Source: Thetidibacter halocola (GTDB taxonomy: Bacteria; Pseudomonadota; Alphaproteobacteria; Rhodobacterales; Rhodobacteraceae). From it: a stretch of DNA of 64,000 bases. The stretch covers positions 124,001 to 188,000 of the forward strand of contig NZ_JAGTUU010000005.1 of NCBI RefSeq assembly GCF_018224955.1, written 5' to 3'. Every line of letters starts with the position of its first letter. Within the stretch, counting starts at the first letter, position 1. The notes under the pieces were generated by a model. It had not been told where the DNA came from, did no database searches, and was given only the letters and a program-made list of their open reading frames with translations. The position numbers and the translations under genes are program-made. Shown here in pieces: positions 17,024 to 26,305 of the stretch.

Positions 17024-18319
17024 TCAGAGGCCCGGATAGATCGGAAAACGCTTGCAGAGCGCCTCGACCTCGGCCTTCACCTTGGCCTCGACGGCGGCAT
17101 TGCCTTCCTCGCCATTGGCAGCGAGGCCATCCACGACTTCGATGATCCAGTCGCCGATCTGGCGGAACTCGGCCTCGCCGAAGCCGCGCGTGGTGCCGGC
17201 GGGCGAGCCCAGGCGGATGCCCGAGGTCACGGTGGGCTTTTCGGGATCGAAGGGCACGCCGTTCTTGTTGCAGGTGATATGCGCGCGGCCCAGCGCTTTT
17301 TCGGTGGCGTTGCCCTTGACGCCCTTGGGCCGCAGGTCGACCAGCAGGACATGGCAGTCGGTGCCGTGGGTGACGGTGTCCAGCCCACCCTTGTGCAACT
17401 GGTCGGCCAGCGCCTGCGCGTTGGCGATCACCTGCTTCTGGTAGGTCTTGAAGCCCGGTTGCAGCGCCTCGCCAAAGGCCACGGCCTTGGCGGCGATCAC
17501 ATGCATCAGCGGACCGCCCTGGATGCCCGGGAAGATGGCGCTGTTGAACTTCTTGGCCAGCGCCTCGTCATTGGTCAGGATCATGCCGCCGCGCGGGCCG
17601 CGCAGGGTCTTGTGCGTGGTCGTGGTGACCGCGTGGCAATGCGGGAAGGGCGAGGGGTAGACGCCCGCCGCGATCAGGCCCGCGAAATGCGCGACGTCGG
17701 CCAGCACGTAGGCGCCAACGCTGTCGGCGATCTCGCGGAACTTGGCAAAGTCGAGCTGGCGCGGGATGGCCGAGCCACCGGCGATGATGAGTTTCGGCTT
17801 GTGCTCGGTCGCGAGGCGCTGGACCTCGTCATAGTCGATCAGGTTGTCCTGCTTGCGCACGCCATACTGGATCGCGTTGAACCACTTGCCCGACTGGTTG
17901 GGCGCGGCGCCATGCGTCAGGTGGCCGCCGGCATCGAGGCTCATGCCGAGGATCGTGTCGCCCGGTTGCAGCAGCGCCTGGAATACGCCCTGGTTGGCCT
18001 GGCTGCCCGAGTTGGGCTGGACGTTGGCGAAGGAGCAGCCGAACAGCTTGCAGGCGCGCTCGATGGCGAGGTTTTCCGCCACGTCGACCCAGTCGCAGCC
18101 GCCATAGTAGCGGCGGCCCGGGTAGCCCTCGGCGTACTTGTTGGTCATCACAGAGCCCTGCGCCTCCATCACGGCGCGGCTGACGATGTTCTCTGACGCG
18201 ATCAGTTCGATCTCGTCGCGCTGGCGGTGGAGTTCGCCGGTGATGGCGGCGAAAAGCTCGGGGTCGCGGTCAGCAAGGGTTTCGCTGAAGAAGCCGTCGT
18301 CGCGATGGGGGGCGTTCAT
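17024..18319 (-). CDS. glyA: Serine hydroxymethyltransferase
   Basis: A PLP enzyme that interconverts serine and glycine with tetrahydrofolate, the main source of one-carbon units; cytosolic. It has 431 residues, normal for the family. Visible are I-E-L-I-A-S-E-N near residue 37, [10 protein letters not shown], and the PLP lysine K237 in [14 protein letters not shown]. The ATG at 18319 is preceded by AGGAGG. The open frame extends about 250 codons further upstream, but that part runs antisense through nadK and is not protein-like. The intergenic space to nadK (165 bases) must hold divergent promoters. Confidence 0.96.
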   Translation of the reverse strand: MNAPHRDDGFFSETLADRDPELFAAITGELHRQRDEIELIASENIVSRAVMEAQGSVMTNKYAEGYPGRRYYGGCDWVDVAENLAIERACKLFGCSFANVQPNSGSQANQGVFQALLQPGDTILGMSLDAGGHLTHGAAPNQSGKWFNAIQYGVRKQDNLIDYDEVQRLATEHKPKLIIAGGSAIPRQLDFAKFREIADSVGAYVLADVAHFAGLIAAGVYPSPFPHCHAVTTTTHKTLRGPRGGMILTNDEALAKKFNSAIFPGIQGGPLMHVIAAKAVAFGEALQPGFKTYQKQVIANAQALADQLHKGGLDTVTHGTDCHVLLVDLRPKGVKGNATEKALGRAHITCNKNGVPFDPEKPTVTSGIRLGSPAGTTRGFGEAEFRQIGDWIIEVVDGLAANGEEGNAAVEAKVKAEVEALCKRFPIYPGL

Positions 18320-18484
18320 GGCCGGTCCTCCTGTCAGGGTTCGGATTTGGCGTTCTGGTAACGGAAAGTGGCGCGCCGTCAAAGCCTGTAAAGCGACGCA
18401 GCGTGGATTTCGCGCGGCATTGCTGGTCCTTCGGGGAAACTTGTGGTTGTCTCGCGGGAACCGACCGCGATCAGGAAACAGGCC

Positions 18485-19246
18485 ATGTCGCTTCGCATCG
18501 CTTTCTGCGCCTCCGAGGCGCCCATCGCGCAGTCCTCGCGCGAGGCCTTGACGCGGCTCTATGGCGATCACACGGTCGAGGGCGCGGACGTGATCGTCGC
18601 GCTGGGCGGAGACGGGTTCATGTTGCAGACCCTGCATCGGACGGAACAGAACCCCGCCCCGGTCTACGGCATGAACCGGGGCACCGTGGGTTTCCTGATG
18701 AACGAGTATTCCGAGCACGGGCTGGAAGAGCGGCTGCGCGCTGCCGAGGAAACCGTCATCAACCCGCTGGCGATGCACGCCACGCGCCGCGACGGCACGA
18801 CGCACGAGGCGCTGGCGATCAACGAGGTCTCGCTGCTTCGCGCAGGACCGCAGGCGGCGCGGCTGCGGATCAGCGTGGATGGCAAGCTGCGAATGCCGGA
18901 ACTGGTCTGCGACGGGGCGCTGGTGGCGACGCCGGCGGGATCCACCGCCTACAACTACTCGGCGCATGGGCCGATCCTGCCCATCGGGTCCGACGTTCTG
19001 GCACTGACGGCGATGGCGGCCTTCCGGCCCCGGCGCTGGCGCGGCGCGCTCTTGCCAAAGACGGCCCAAGTGACGTTCGAGGTACTGGACCCGGACAAGC
19101 GCCCGGTCATGGCCGAGGCCGACAGCCGGGCGGTGCGCGACGTGGTGCGCGTCGATATCCGGTCAGAGCCGCGCGTGGTGCACCGGGTCATGTTCGATCC
19201 TGGCCACGGGCTGGAAGAACGCCTGATCCGCGAGCAATTTGTCTAG
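18485..19246 (+). CDS. nadK: NAD kinase
   Basis: It phosphorylates NAD to NADP in the cytosol. It has 253 residues, the short alphaproteobacterial form. The phosphate-donor motif G-G-D-G is at 41-44, the NE/D-type motif appears as A-I-N-E-V, and the conserved [15 protein letters not shown] is near 140-155. The ATG at 18485 matches the family N-terminus; a longer in-frame start at 18443 adds unconserved residues. Its stop codon overlaps the stop codon of the convergent CIA30-like gene within the four bases CTAG (19243-19246). Confidence 0.94.
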   Translation: MSLRIAFCASEAPIAQSSREALTRLYGDHTVEGADVIVALGGDGFMLQTLHRTEQNPAPVYGMNRGTVGFLMNEYSEHGLEERLRAAEETVINPLAMHATRRDGTTHEALAINEVSLLRAGPQAARLRISVDGKLRMPELVCDGALVATPAGSTAYNYSAHGPILPIGSDVLALTAMAAFRPRRWRGALLPKTAQVTFEVLDPDKRPVMAEADSRAVRDVVRVDIRSEPRVVHRVMFDPGHGLEERLIREQFV

Positions 19247-19782
19247 CGTGGCATCTCGGCCCAGAGGCCCGACAGGCTGACGCGGGCCGCATGGTCGCGC
19301 CCGTAGGCCACCAGCGCTACAGACCGCACCGCGCCGGCCCGGGGCGTGCCCGGCAGCATCCGGCCCGAGGGGCGAAAGTCGCTCAGCTTCAGGGTGATCT
19401 CTGTCCAGTCGCGCGGCGCGGTGAAGCTGGCCTGGTAATATTGCCAGGGCAGCAGCGTCGCCGAGGTGCGCAGGTGCAGGTAATAGGCCTGGCCGTTGCC
19501 CTTGACGCGGATGCGCAGCGCCTCGGTGCCTTCGGGCAGGGCCAGCGCCTCGCGCCGGACCTGTATGAAGCCGCCGTTGTTGGCGGTGGAGACGTCACCG
19601 GTCAGCTTCAGGTGTCCGTCTTCGAACACCGCCTGCCCGGTCGAGACGCCGCCCATCACCCCGTCGGTGAAGAACCGCCATTGCCGTGCCTCTGCCGGGT
19701 CCGACAGGTCGGACAGGCGGAGCGGATCGGCGGAAAGCGGCATGGCGGTCAGCAGCATGAGGGCGAGGATGAGGCGTTTCAT
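19243..19782 (-). CDS. CIA30-like exported protein
   Basis: A 179-residue protein with an N-terminal signal peptide ([11 protein letters not shown], cleavage near S-A-D at about 18) and a CIA30/NDUFAF1-like beta-sandwich. Motifs include [13 protein letters not shown] near 40-52, [22 protein letters not shown] and W-x-x-Y-Q-A-S-F. In mitochondria the relative assists complex I assembly; bacterial exported versions have no established role and may be galactose-binding-like. An upstream ATG at 19791 is an alternative start; neither has a clear ribosome-binding site. Confidence 0.8.
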   Translation of the reverse strand: MKRLILALMLLTAMPLSADPLRLSDLSDPAEARQWRFFTDGVMGGVSTGQAVFEDGHLKLTGDVSTANNGGFIQVRREALALPEGTEALRIRVKGNGQAYYLHLRTSATLLPWQYYQASFTAPRDWTEITLKLSDFRPSGRMLPGTPRAGAVRSVALVAYGRDHAARVSLSGLWAEMPR

Positions 19783-19883
19783 GCTGAGCATATAGGGCGG
19801 TTGGCACCGTTTCCGAGGGGCTGGACCGCGAATTGACCGCCGGTCGGGAAACCGGCGGCCGCGTGATCGGACGGGTTGGACCG

Positions 19884-21782
19884 TCAGGCGGGTTCCTTGG
19901 CGAAGCCCAGCGCCTTCAGCGCCTCGCGGATCTCGTCCAGGATTGCGGGATCGTCGATTGTCGCGGGCATCTTGAACGTCTCGCTGTCGGCGATCTTGAC
20001 CATCGTCGCGCGCAGGATCTTGCCCGAGCGGGTCTTGGGCAGGCGGTCGACCACGCAGGCCAGCTTGAACGCCGCGACCGGGCCGATCTGCTGGCGCACC
20101 AGCTTGACGCATTCCGAGACGATCTCGTCATGCGGGCGGTTCACCCCCGAGGACAGGCAGAGAAAGCCCAGCGGCAGCTGGCCCTTCAGCTCGTCCGCGA
20201 CGCCGATCACCGCGCATTCCGCGACATCGGGGTGCGAGGCCAGCACCTCTTCCATCGCGCCGGTGGACAGGCGGTGGCCCGCCACGTTGATGACGTCGTC
20301 GGTGCGCGCCATGATGTAGAGGTATCCGTCCTCGTCGATCATGCCGGCATCTCCCGTCTCGTAGTAGCCGGGGAAGTGCTCCAGGTAACTCTTGCGGAAC
20401 CGGCCTTCGGCGTTCCACAGCGTCGGCAGCGTGCCCGGGGGCAGCGGCAGCTTGACCGCGATGGCGCCCAGTTCGCCCGGCTTCATCGGATGGCCCGCCT
20501 CGTCGAGGATCTTCACGTCATAACCCGGCATCGGCACCGAGGGGCTGCCCAGCTTGATCGGCAGTTCCTCGATCCCCAGCGGGTTCGCGGCGATGGCCCA
20601 GCCGGTTTCGGTCTGCCACCAATGGTCGATCACCGGAACCTTCAACTGGTCCTGTGCCCACTTGATCGTGTCGGGGTCGGCGCGCTCGCCGGCCAGGTAG
20701 ACCGCGCGTAGGCCGGACAGGTCGGATTTCTTCAAGAACTCGCCCTTGGGGTCCTCGCGTTTCACCGCGCGGAAGGCGGTCGGCGCGGTGAAGAAGGACT
20801 TTACCTTGTGTTCCGAGATCACCCGCCAGAACGTGCCCGCATCGGGGGTGCCTACGGGCTTGCCCTCGAAGACGATGGTGGTGTTGCCGTGGATCAGCGG
20901 GCCGTAGCAGATGTAGGAATGGCCCACGACCCAGCCGACGTCGGATGCCGCCCAGAAGACCTCTCCCGGTTCGACATTGTAGATGTTCTTCATCGACCAG
21001 TTCAGCGCCACGAGGTGCCCGGCGGTGTGCCGCACGACGCCCTTGGGCTGGCCGGTGGTGCCGGAGGTGTAGAGGATGTAGGCCGGGTGGTTGCCCTCGA
21101 CGGGCACGCATTCGGCGGGCTCGACCCCATACTGGAACCCGTGCCAGTTGTAGTCGCGCCCCTCGATCAGCTTGGCGACTTCCTGCTCGCGCTGGAAGAT
21201 CACGGTAAACTCGGGTTTGTGCGTCGCCTGCTCGATGGCGCCGTCGAGCAGCGGCTTGTAATGCACCACGCGGCCCGGCTCCATCCCGCAGGAGGCGGCG
21301 ATGATCGCCTTGGGTTTCGCATCGTCGATGCGGACGGCCAGTTCATGCGCCGCGAAACCGCCGAAGACCACCGAGTGCACTGCGCCAAGACGGGCGCAGG
21401 CCAGCATCGCCTCCAGCGCCTCGGGGATCATCGGCATGTAGATGATGACGCGGTCGCCCTTCTCGATGCCCTTGGCCCGCAGCGCGCCGGCAAGGTTGGC
21501 GACACGGTTGCGCAACTCGACATAGGAGATCTCGCGCTTGGTATGGGTGACCGGGCTGTCGTAGATGATCGCGGTCTGCTCGCCCCGGCCGTTTTCCACG
21601 TGCCGGTCTACGGCGTTCCAGCAGGTGTTCACCTTGGCGTCGGCGAACCATTCATACAGGTGGTCGCCACGGTCGAACAAAGCCTGCTTCGGGGCCTCGA
21701 CCCAATCGATGCCCTTGGCCTGCTCCATCCAGAAGGTTTCGGGATCGGCCTTCCAGCCCGCGTATACGTCTTTATAGCCCAT
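19884..21782 (-). CDS. prpE: Propionate-CoA ligase
   Basis: An AMP-forming ligase converting propionate (and probably acetate more slowly) to its CoA ester in the cytosol, 632 residues. It shows the acetyl-CoA-synthetase/PrpE layout: P-loop Y-T-S-G-T-T-G-Q-P-K-G, W-W-Q-T-E-T-G-W, Y-x-T-G-D, and a C-terminal lid ending in T-R-S-G-K-I-L-R-A with the acetylatable Lys. The start follows GGAGGAGGA. The N-terminal M-G-Y-K-D-V-Y-A-G-W-K is typical of PrpE rather than Acs. A cluster of TTTGCAAA-like sites lies 65-200 bases upstream, suggesting control by a short-chain-acyl-CoA-sensing regulator. Confidence 0.92.
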   Translation of the reverse strand: MGYKDVYAGWKADPETFWMEQAKGIDWVEAPKQALFDRGDHLYEWFADAKVNTCWNAVDRHVENGRGEQTAIIYDSPVTHTKREISYVELRNRVANLAGALRAKGIEKGDRVIIYMPMIPEALEAMLACARLGAVHSVVFGGFAAHELAVRIDDAKPKAIIAASCGMEPGRVVHYKPLLDGAIEQATHKPEFTVIFQREQEVAKLIEGRDYNWHGFQYGVEPAECVPVEGNHPAYILYTSGTTGQPKGVVRHTAGHLVALNWSMKNIYNVEPGEVFWAASDVGWVVGHSYICYGPLIHGNTTIVFEGKPVGTPDAGTFWRVISEHKVKSFFTAPTAFRAVKREDPKGEFLKKSDLSGLRAVYLAGERADPDTIKWAQDQLKVPVIDHWWQTETGWAIAANPLGIEELPIKLGSPSVPMPGYDVKILDEAGHPMKPGELGAIAVKLPLPPGTLPTLWNAEGRFRKSYLEHFPGYYETGDAGMIDEDGYLYIMARTDDVINVAGHRLSTGAMEEVLASHPDVAECAVIGVADELKGQLPLGFLCLSSGVNRPHDEIVSECVKLVRQQIGPVAAFKLACVVDRLPKTRSGKILRATMVKIADSETFKMPATIDDPAILDEIREALKALGFAKEPA

Positions 21783-22274
21783 GCGTCGTCCTCCTCCGAG
21801 CGATTGCATCCGGGATACGGCTGCGGGGGCGCATCGGGCAAGCGGGTTGCGCAAACAGGCGACGGCATGCCGCAGAATCTTTGCAGAAAGCCGGAAAAAA
21901 CTTTGCAAACTCCGCGAGAGTTTGCGGATCATGCGCGAAGTCGGCACCGGTTTGCCAAGCTGCAAAGTCCGCCTGCAAAATCCACAGCCTCCCCGAGTCG
22001 CCAAAAGGCTTCCGGTCAGGGGCCGACCCGCTGCCAGATGTGTTGCATGGGCATGGCTTTCGCGCTGTGCACCGGCATCAAACAATATACATGCCCGCGC
22101 AGGTTTCTGCGTGGACAGTTCTCAACATGGGTATCCGCAATGCGGACCACGCGGCCTTTCCGCGCGCCGGATAATCTGACGTGGATTTATCAACCCTATG
22201 GCTTTGGCTTTGCATTGCCGTAAATTCCATGGACGGGGACGCACGATGAATGTGGTCTTTTCAATCCGGAGGGT
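21783..22274. other. 492-base intergenic region between prpE and a broken gene
   Basis: It holds the TTTGCAAA-like cluster in its first 200 bases. From about 22000 to 22274 I see no credible gene or RNA. The sequence around 22180-22260 is clearly poorer in GC than the rest of the window. It must contain the start of prpE transcription on the minus strand and perhaps a promoter for the broken gene on the plus strand. Confidence 0.5.
21847..21980 (-). promoter_or_regulatory. Cluster of TTTGCAAA-like sites upstream of prpE
   Basis: Sites visible: GTTGCGCAAAC (21846-21856), TTTGCAGA (21880), a perfect TTTGCAAA (21902-21909), TTTGCGGA (21921), TTTGCCAA (21951), and in the other orientation TGCAAA (21961) and TGCAAAA (21974). 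The PccR/ScfR regulators of short-chain acyl-CoA metabolism in Rhodobacter are reported to recognise paired TTTGCAAA boxes, so this is probably the prpE operator region. The base composition here is less GC-rich than around it. Confidence 0.55.
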
Positions 22275-22813
22275 TTGGAAATCTCGCTGTCGGATCCTGA
22301 AATTATGGCCCAGATCATCGGGGCGTTAGCCGTCGTGGCCTCTCTGATCTTTGTCGGACTGGAAATCAGGCACAGCACGATCACATCGGGAGCCGCGACG
22401 CTCCAGGCGAGCGCTGCCTATTGGCAGGATTTCTTCGCGATGGCGGGCGGCCCCCTTATGGCAAGAGCTATGCCAAGGGGGCAGCGGGACGGGAAGATCT
22501 GACCGGCGAAGAATTTGGCCAGTTCTTCTTCTTGTGCCGGGCGATCTTCATGGGATGTGAGAACCAGCACTACCCATACCGCCAGCGAATGATCGATGCG
22601 GACGCCTACAGGGGCTACGCCGCCACCATCCGGGAACAGATCGCATCCCAGCCCGGCGTCCGCGCCATGTGGTCTGTCGTGCGTCACACTTGTGGCGCCG
22701 GGTTTCAGGCTTTTCTCGACCAACAGATTGCCGGGTTTCCGGTTCTGGAAGCCTGTTCCATGCGAGAGAAATGGGCTTCTGAAGTCACCGCGCAGAAAAC
22801 CGACCAACCGTGA
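22275..22813 (+). pseudogene. Frameshifted small membrane-protein gene
   Basis: Two frames together resemble one protein of about 180 residues. Frame one starts at TTG 22275 just after GGAGGG and has a single membrane helix (I-I-G-A-L-A-V-V-A-S-L-I-F-V-G-L-E-I-R) followed by A-A-Y-W-Q-D-F-F-A-M. The frame then breaks in the run C5-T-T at 22451-22457. Reading one base back continues as Y-G-K-S-Y-A-K-G-A-A-G-R-E-D-L-T-G-E-E-F and runs to 22813. The combined order (helix, long amphipathic helix, L-x-x-E-E-F-x-x-F-F, Q-H-Y-P-Y-R, Q-P-G-V-R-A-M-W) matches a family of small membrane-anchored proteins I know only as hypothetical. A one-base deletion or a sequencing error explains it; I see no standard slippery site. 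Confidence 0.7.
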
Positions 22814-23103
22814 CGACTCTGGACATGATCGGCTGATCGATCAGCCATGAAACCACTGTGGGCTCGAAATGGCCCTTGCCCGGCGGCTGGTTTCGAAGGC
22901 AGTGACGCGCGACCGGCAACACATCTCGTAAGGGGCTTGGGTCGGGGACCGACTCCTCGCAGATTGACCATCCCGTGGTATGATGGGGCACTGACCCGGA
23001 GCAACGATCCTTCGTCTTGCCGCTCAACCCGGGCTTCACGACATCTGGCCTCCGGTAGAAAGACTAACTCGTCGCGCTCTGCACAAGCGCGGGTCGAGGG
23101 CTC
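22814..23103. other. 290-base region with no recognisable gene
   Basis: Between the frameshifted gene and the end of the GNAT gene I find no open frame with protein-like composition and no clear tRNA, terminator or repeat. It may be decayed sequence belonging to the same compositionally distinct patch. Confidence 0.4.
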
Positions 23104-23676
23104 TCAGCGTGGCGGCCGTACCATTGTCGTGACGGGTGGGTGTCCGCCGACGTCGATCACATGGTCGCGGGTGAAACCGAAGCGCTCGTAGAACGGAATG
23201 TTTTCGGGCTTGGTCGACTCCAGATAGGCGAGCGTTCCATCCCGGTCGCAGATGTCGAGCCCGTATGCCATGAGCGCCGCGCCAATCCCTTGGCCCCGGG
23301 CGACCGGGTCGACGCCCATGAGGGGCAGGAACCAATGCGGTTCTTTCGGATGCGCACGATCGAATTCCGCGTAGACTTCGAACAGTTCCGGCTTGGCGTC
23401 GTCGGCGACGCTGCGCGCCAGCAGATCGTCCAGCGCGGATTCGTCAGGATGCGCGTCGGGAGGAACCCAAAGCGTCGCACCAGCATTGTCCAGCAGATGC
23501 GTCCCGCCTTGGTGAAGGCCCGGCGTTCCATAGATACGAACGTAGTCGGGGAAGTGCCTCAGATACTGTCCCAGATCCGGATAGAGATAACGGCAGACGG
23601 GATCGTCCACGAAGGCAACCGTCAGCAAGCTCACGACCTGGTCAAATTGGTCCACGCGTGCCGGATGAATGTCCAT
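23104..23676 (-). CDS. GNAT-family N-acetyltransferase
   Basis: A 190-residue acetyl-CoA-dependent transferase. The CoA-binding loop is V-A-R-G-Q-G-I-G-A-A-L near 130, preceded by the strand L-P-L-M-G-V-D-P, and the C-terminal strand reads Y-L-E-S-T-K-P-E-N-I-P-F-Y-E-R-F-G-F. The N-terminal part (D-D-P-V-C-R-Y-L-Y-P) resembles GNAT proteins of the puromycin N-acetyltransferase type; that substrate is not implied. The ATG at 23676 gives the family N-terminus; the frame continues upstream. It is monocistronic and next to a broken gene, so it may have been acquired with it. Confidence 0.82.
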   Translation of the reverse strand: MDIHPARVDQFDQVVSLLTVAFVDDPVCRYLYPDLGQYLRHFPDYVRIYGTPGLHQGGTHLLDNAGATLWVPPDAHPDESALDDLLARSVADDAKPELFEVYAEFDRAHPKEPHWFLPLMGVDPVARGQGIGAALMAYGLDICDRDGTLAYLESTKPENIPFYERFGFTRDHVIDVGGHPPVTTMVRPPR

Positions 23677-23911
23677 CTTGTCTTCCCGGTTCCGAAAGCA
23701 ATTCCGCAGCTCTGTCGATAGCGCCGACCTCACGGCAAGGGTCGCACGGTCAGGGTGCTGGCGAAAAGCCCTTTTTCGGCGCGTTTCCCGAATTACCGTC
23801 CTGCGCTTCTGCGAAGCGGCGGTATTGTCTGTGTCATGCTGTCCGAGTCCCGCCCCACGAAGGGCAAGGGGCCAGGATCAAGGGTGCCTCGCCCGGTCGG
23901 TCATTGGCCGG
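23677..23911. other. 235-base intergenic region
   Basis: It lies upstream of the GNAT gene and downstream of maeB, both on the minus strand. I see no gene; it must hold the GNAT promoter and the maeB terminator, but no clear hairpin stands out. Confidence 0.35.
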
Positions 23912-26191
23912 TCAGCCGTAATGCGTGACCGGCGTGCCGGCGATCGCCGCCATGTTCAGCAGCCCGCGCGCGGTGATGGCAGGGGTCACGATATGGGCGC
24001 GGTTTCCCATGCCCATCAGGATCGGCCCAACCTCCAGCCCGCCGGCCTTCATCTTGAGGATGTTGCGCGTGGCCGAGGCGGCGTCGGCATGGCCAAAGAT
24101 CAGCACGTTGGCCGAGCCTTTCATCCGGTTGCCGGGGAACAGGCGCTCGCGCAGGTCCGGGTCCAGCGCGGCGTCCACGTTCATCTCGCCTTCATAGCAG
24201 AAATCCCGTTCGGTCGAATCCAGCAGCGCGATGGCATCCCGCAGGCGCTGGCCGGAGCCCTCGGACTGGTTGCCGAACTGCGATTGCGAACAGAAGGCGA
24301 TGTTGGGTTGCAGGCCGAAGCGGCGCACGTGGCGGGCGGCGCCGATGGCCGTTTGCGCCAGCTCGGCAGGCGTGGGCAGGCTGCGCACATGGGTGTCGGC
24401 GATGAACAGCGGCCCGTCCTCGAGGATCATCATGGACAGCGCGCCGTGCGGGTGCAGAGTCTCGGTGCCCAGGACCTGCGTGACGTAGTTCAGATGCCAG
24501 CGGAATTCGCCGAACGTACCGCAGATCAGGCTTTCCGCCTCGCCGCGATGCACCATCACCGCGCCGATGGCCGTGGAGTTGGTGCGCATGATCGCGCGGG
24601 CCAGGTCGGGCGTCACGCCGCGCCGGGCCATCAGGTGGTGATAGGTTTCCCAATAGTCGCGATAGCGGGGGTCGTTTTCCGGGTTCACGATCTCGAAATC
24701 GCGCACTGGCCGCACCGTCAGGCCGTAGCGTTCGCAGCGCGCCTCGATCACCTCGGGGCGGCCGATCAGGATCGGCTTTTCGGTGGTCTCCTCGAGAATC
24801 GCCTGCGCCGCGCGCAGCACGCGCTCGTCCTCGCCCTCGGCAAAGACGATGCGGCGGCTGGCGGTGGCGGCGGCCTCGAAGACCGGGCGCATCAGCAGCG
24901 CGGACTTGTAGACGCTGGCATCCAGCTTGCGCTTGTAGGCGGCCAGGTCATCCAGCGGGCGCATCGCCACGCCACTCTCCATCGCGGCCTTGGCCACGGC
25001 GGTCGAGACGACGCCAGACAGGCGCGGGTCGAAAGGTTTCGGGATCAGGTAGTCGACGCCGAAGGTCAGCTGCTCGCCGCGATAGGCAGCGGCGGCCTCG
25101 GCGCTGGTGGTGGCGCGGGCGAGGGCGGCGATCCCCTCGACACAGGCGATTTCCATCTCGTCGTTGATCGTGGTCGCGCCCACATCCAGCGCGCCCCGGA
25201 AGATGAAAGGGAAACACAGGACGTTGTTGACCTGGTTTGGATAGTCGCTGCGCCCGGTGGCGATGATCGCGTCGGGCGAGACGGCGCGCGCCTCGTCCGG
25301 CATGATTTCCGGCGTCGGGTTGGCCAGCGCAAAGATGATCGGCCGCGCCGCCATCTTCTGCACCATGGCCGGCGTCAGCACCCTTGGGCCCGACAGGCCC
25401 AGGAACAGGTCCGCCCCGTCCATCACGTCATCCAGAGTGCGCAGGTCAGAGGGCTGGGCAAAGGCCGCCTTCTGCGGGTTCATGTCCTCGGCGCGGCCCT
25501 CGTAGACCAGCCCGTGGATGTCGCACAGCCAGATGTTCTCGCGCTTGACGCCCAGCTTGACCAGCATGTTGAGGCAGGCGATGCCCGCCGCGCCGCCGCC
25601 CGTCGAGACCACCTTGATGTCGCCCCAGTCCTTGCCCGCGACATGCAGCGCGTTCATCGCCGCCGCGCCCACCACGATCGCCGTGCCGTGCTGGTCGTCG
25701 TGGAAGACGGGGATGTTCATTCGCTCCCGGCACAGCTTTTCGACGATGAAACAGTCCGGCGCCTTGATGTCCTCGAGGTTGATCGCGCCGAATGTAGGCT
25801 CCAGCGCGCAGACGATGTCGGCCAGCTTTTCCGGGTCGGCCTCGTTCACCTCGATGTCGAAGCAGTCGATATTGGCGAATTTCTTGAACAGGACGGCCTT
25901 GCCCTCCATCACCGGCTTGGATGCCAGCGCGCCGATGTTGCCCAGCCCCAGCACCGCGGTGCCGTTGGAGACCACCGCCACCAGGTTGCCCTTGGCGGTG
26001 TAGCGGGCGGCGTTCGCGGGGTCGGCCTTGATCTCGAGGCAGGCTTCGGCGACGCCGGGACTGTAGGCACGGCTGAGGTCGCGGCCGTTTGCCAGCGGCT
26101 TGGTCGCCCGGATCTCGAGTTTCCCGGGCTTGGGATATTCGTGGTAGAACAGGGCTGCCTGGCGAAGCGTCTCGTTGGTTGAATCGGACAT
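23912..26191 (-). CDS. maeB: NADP-dependent malic enzyme with C-terminal phosphotransacetylase-like domain
   Basis: It decarboxylates malate to pyruvate, yielding NADPH, linking the TCA cycle to gluconeogenic or acetyl-CoA precursors. It has 759 residues. The malic-enzyme part (about 1-430) shows the catalytic Y-S-P-G-V-A, N-G-T-A-V-L-G-L-G-N-I-G, D-D-Q-H-G-T-A and the nucleotide loop S-T-G-G-G-A-A-G-I-A. The phosphotransacetylase-like part (about 435-759) shows F-A-E-G-E-D-E-R-V-L-R-A-A. In known MaeB proteins that domain is regulatory (acetyl-CoA) rather than catalytic. A short inverted repeat lies 26-40 bases upstream of the start. Confidence 0.95.
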   Translation of the reverse strand: MSDSTNETLRQAALFYHEYPKPGKLEIRATKPLANGRDLSRAYSPGVAEACLEIKADPANAARYTAKGNLVAVVSNGTAVLGLGNIGALASKPVMEGKAVLFKKFANIDCFDIEVNEADPEKLADIVCALEPTFGAINLEDIKAPDCFIVEKLCRERMNIPVFHDDQHGTAIVVGAAAMNALHVAGKDWGDIKVVSTGGGAAGIACLNMLVKLGVKRENIWLCDIHGLVYEGRAEDMNPQKAAFAQPSDLRTLDDVMDGADLFLGLSGPRVLTPAMVQKMAARPIIFALANPTPEIMPDEARAVSPDAIIATGRSDYPNQVNNVLCFPFIFRGALDVGATTINDEMEIACVEGIAALARATTSAEAAAAYRGEQLTFGVDYLIPKPFDPRLSGVVSTAVAKAAMESGVAMRPLDDLAAYKRKLDASVYKSALLMRPVFEAAATASRRIVFAEGEDERVLRAAQAILEETTEKPILIGRPEVIEARCERYGLTVRPVRDFEIVNPENDPRYRDYWETYHHLMARRGVTPDLARAIMRTNSTAIGAVMVHRGEAESLICGTFGEFRWHLNYVTQVLGTETLHPHGALSMMILEDGPLFIADTHVRSLPTPAELAQTAIGAARHVRRFGLQPNIAFCSQSQFGNQSEGSGQRLRDAIALLDSTERDFCYEGEMNVDAALDPDLRERLFPGNRMKGSANVLIFGHADAASATRNILKMKAGGLEVGPILMGMGNRAHIVTPAITARGLLNMAAIAGTPVTHYG

Positions 26192-26216
26192 GGGCGGGCT
26201 CCTCCCCTGAGATGGT

Positions 26217-26231
26217 TTAGTGTTAAACTAA
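26217..26231 (-). promoter_or_regulatory. Inverted repeat upstream of maeB
   Basis: TTAGT-GTTAA-ACTAA is a perfect 5-bp inverted repeat with 5-base spacer, within the AT-rich word GTTTAGTGTTAAACTAAC. In this GC-rich genome it stands out and is placed where a maeB operator would lie. The regulator is not known; MarR- or GntR-type factors recognise sites of this shape. Confidence 0.45.
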
Positions 26232-26305
26232 CCGTGGGGCAGGCGTCAGCCCCGGGGGCGGCTTAGCAGCTTGCAGGGAAATTTGAAAATACCAATTTGG
26301 CCGGG

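Noticed and set aside
18320-18484. Glycine or other riboswitch before glyA
   Set aside because: The interval is too short and lacks the conserved core of a glycine aptamer; only ordinary divergent promoters are needed.
18320-19069. N-terminal extension of glyA by about 250 codons
   Set aside because: This part lies antisense through nadK and the start at 18319 has a strong ribosome-binding site and matches the normal length.
22445-22465. Programmed ribosomal frameshift in the broken gene
   Set aside because: The C5-TT-A sequence does not fit a standard X-XXY-YYZ slippery heptamer and no strong downstream hairpin is apparent; deletion or sequencing error is simpler.
23669-26182. Long plus-strand open frame of about 837 codons
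   Set aside because: It runs antisense to maeB, which has complete conserved motifs; the plus-strand translation is rich in His/Arg/Gly without any domain pattern. High GC content produces such shadows.
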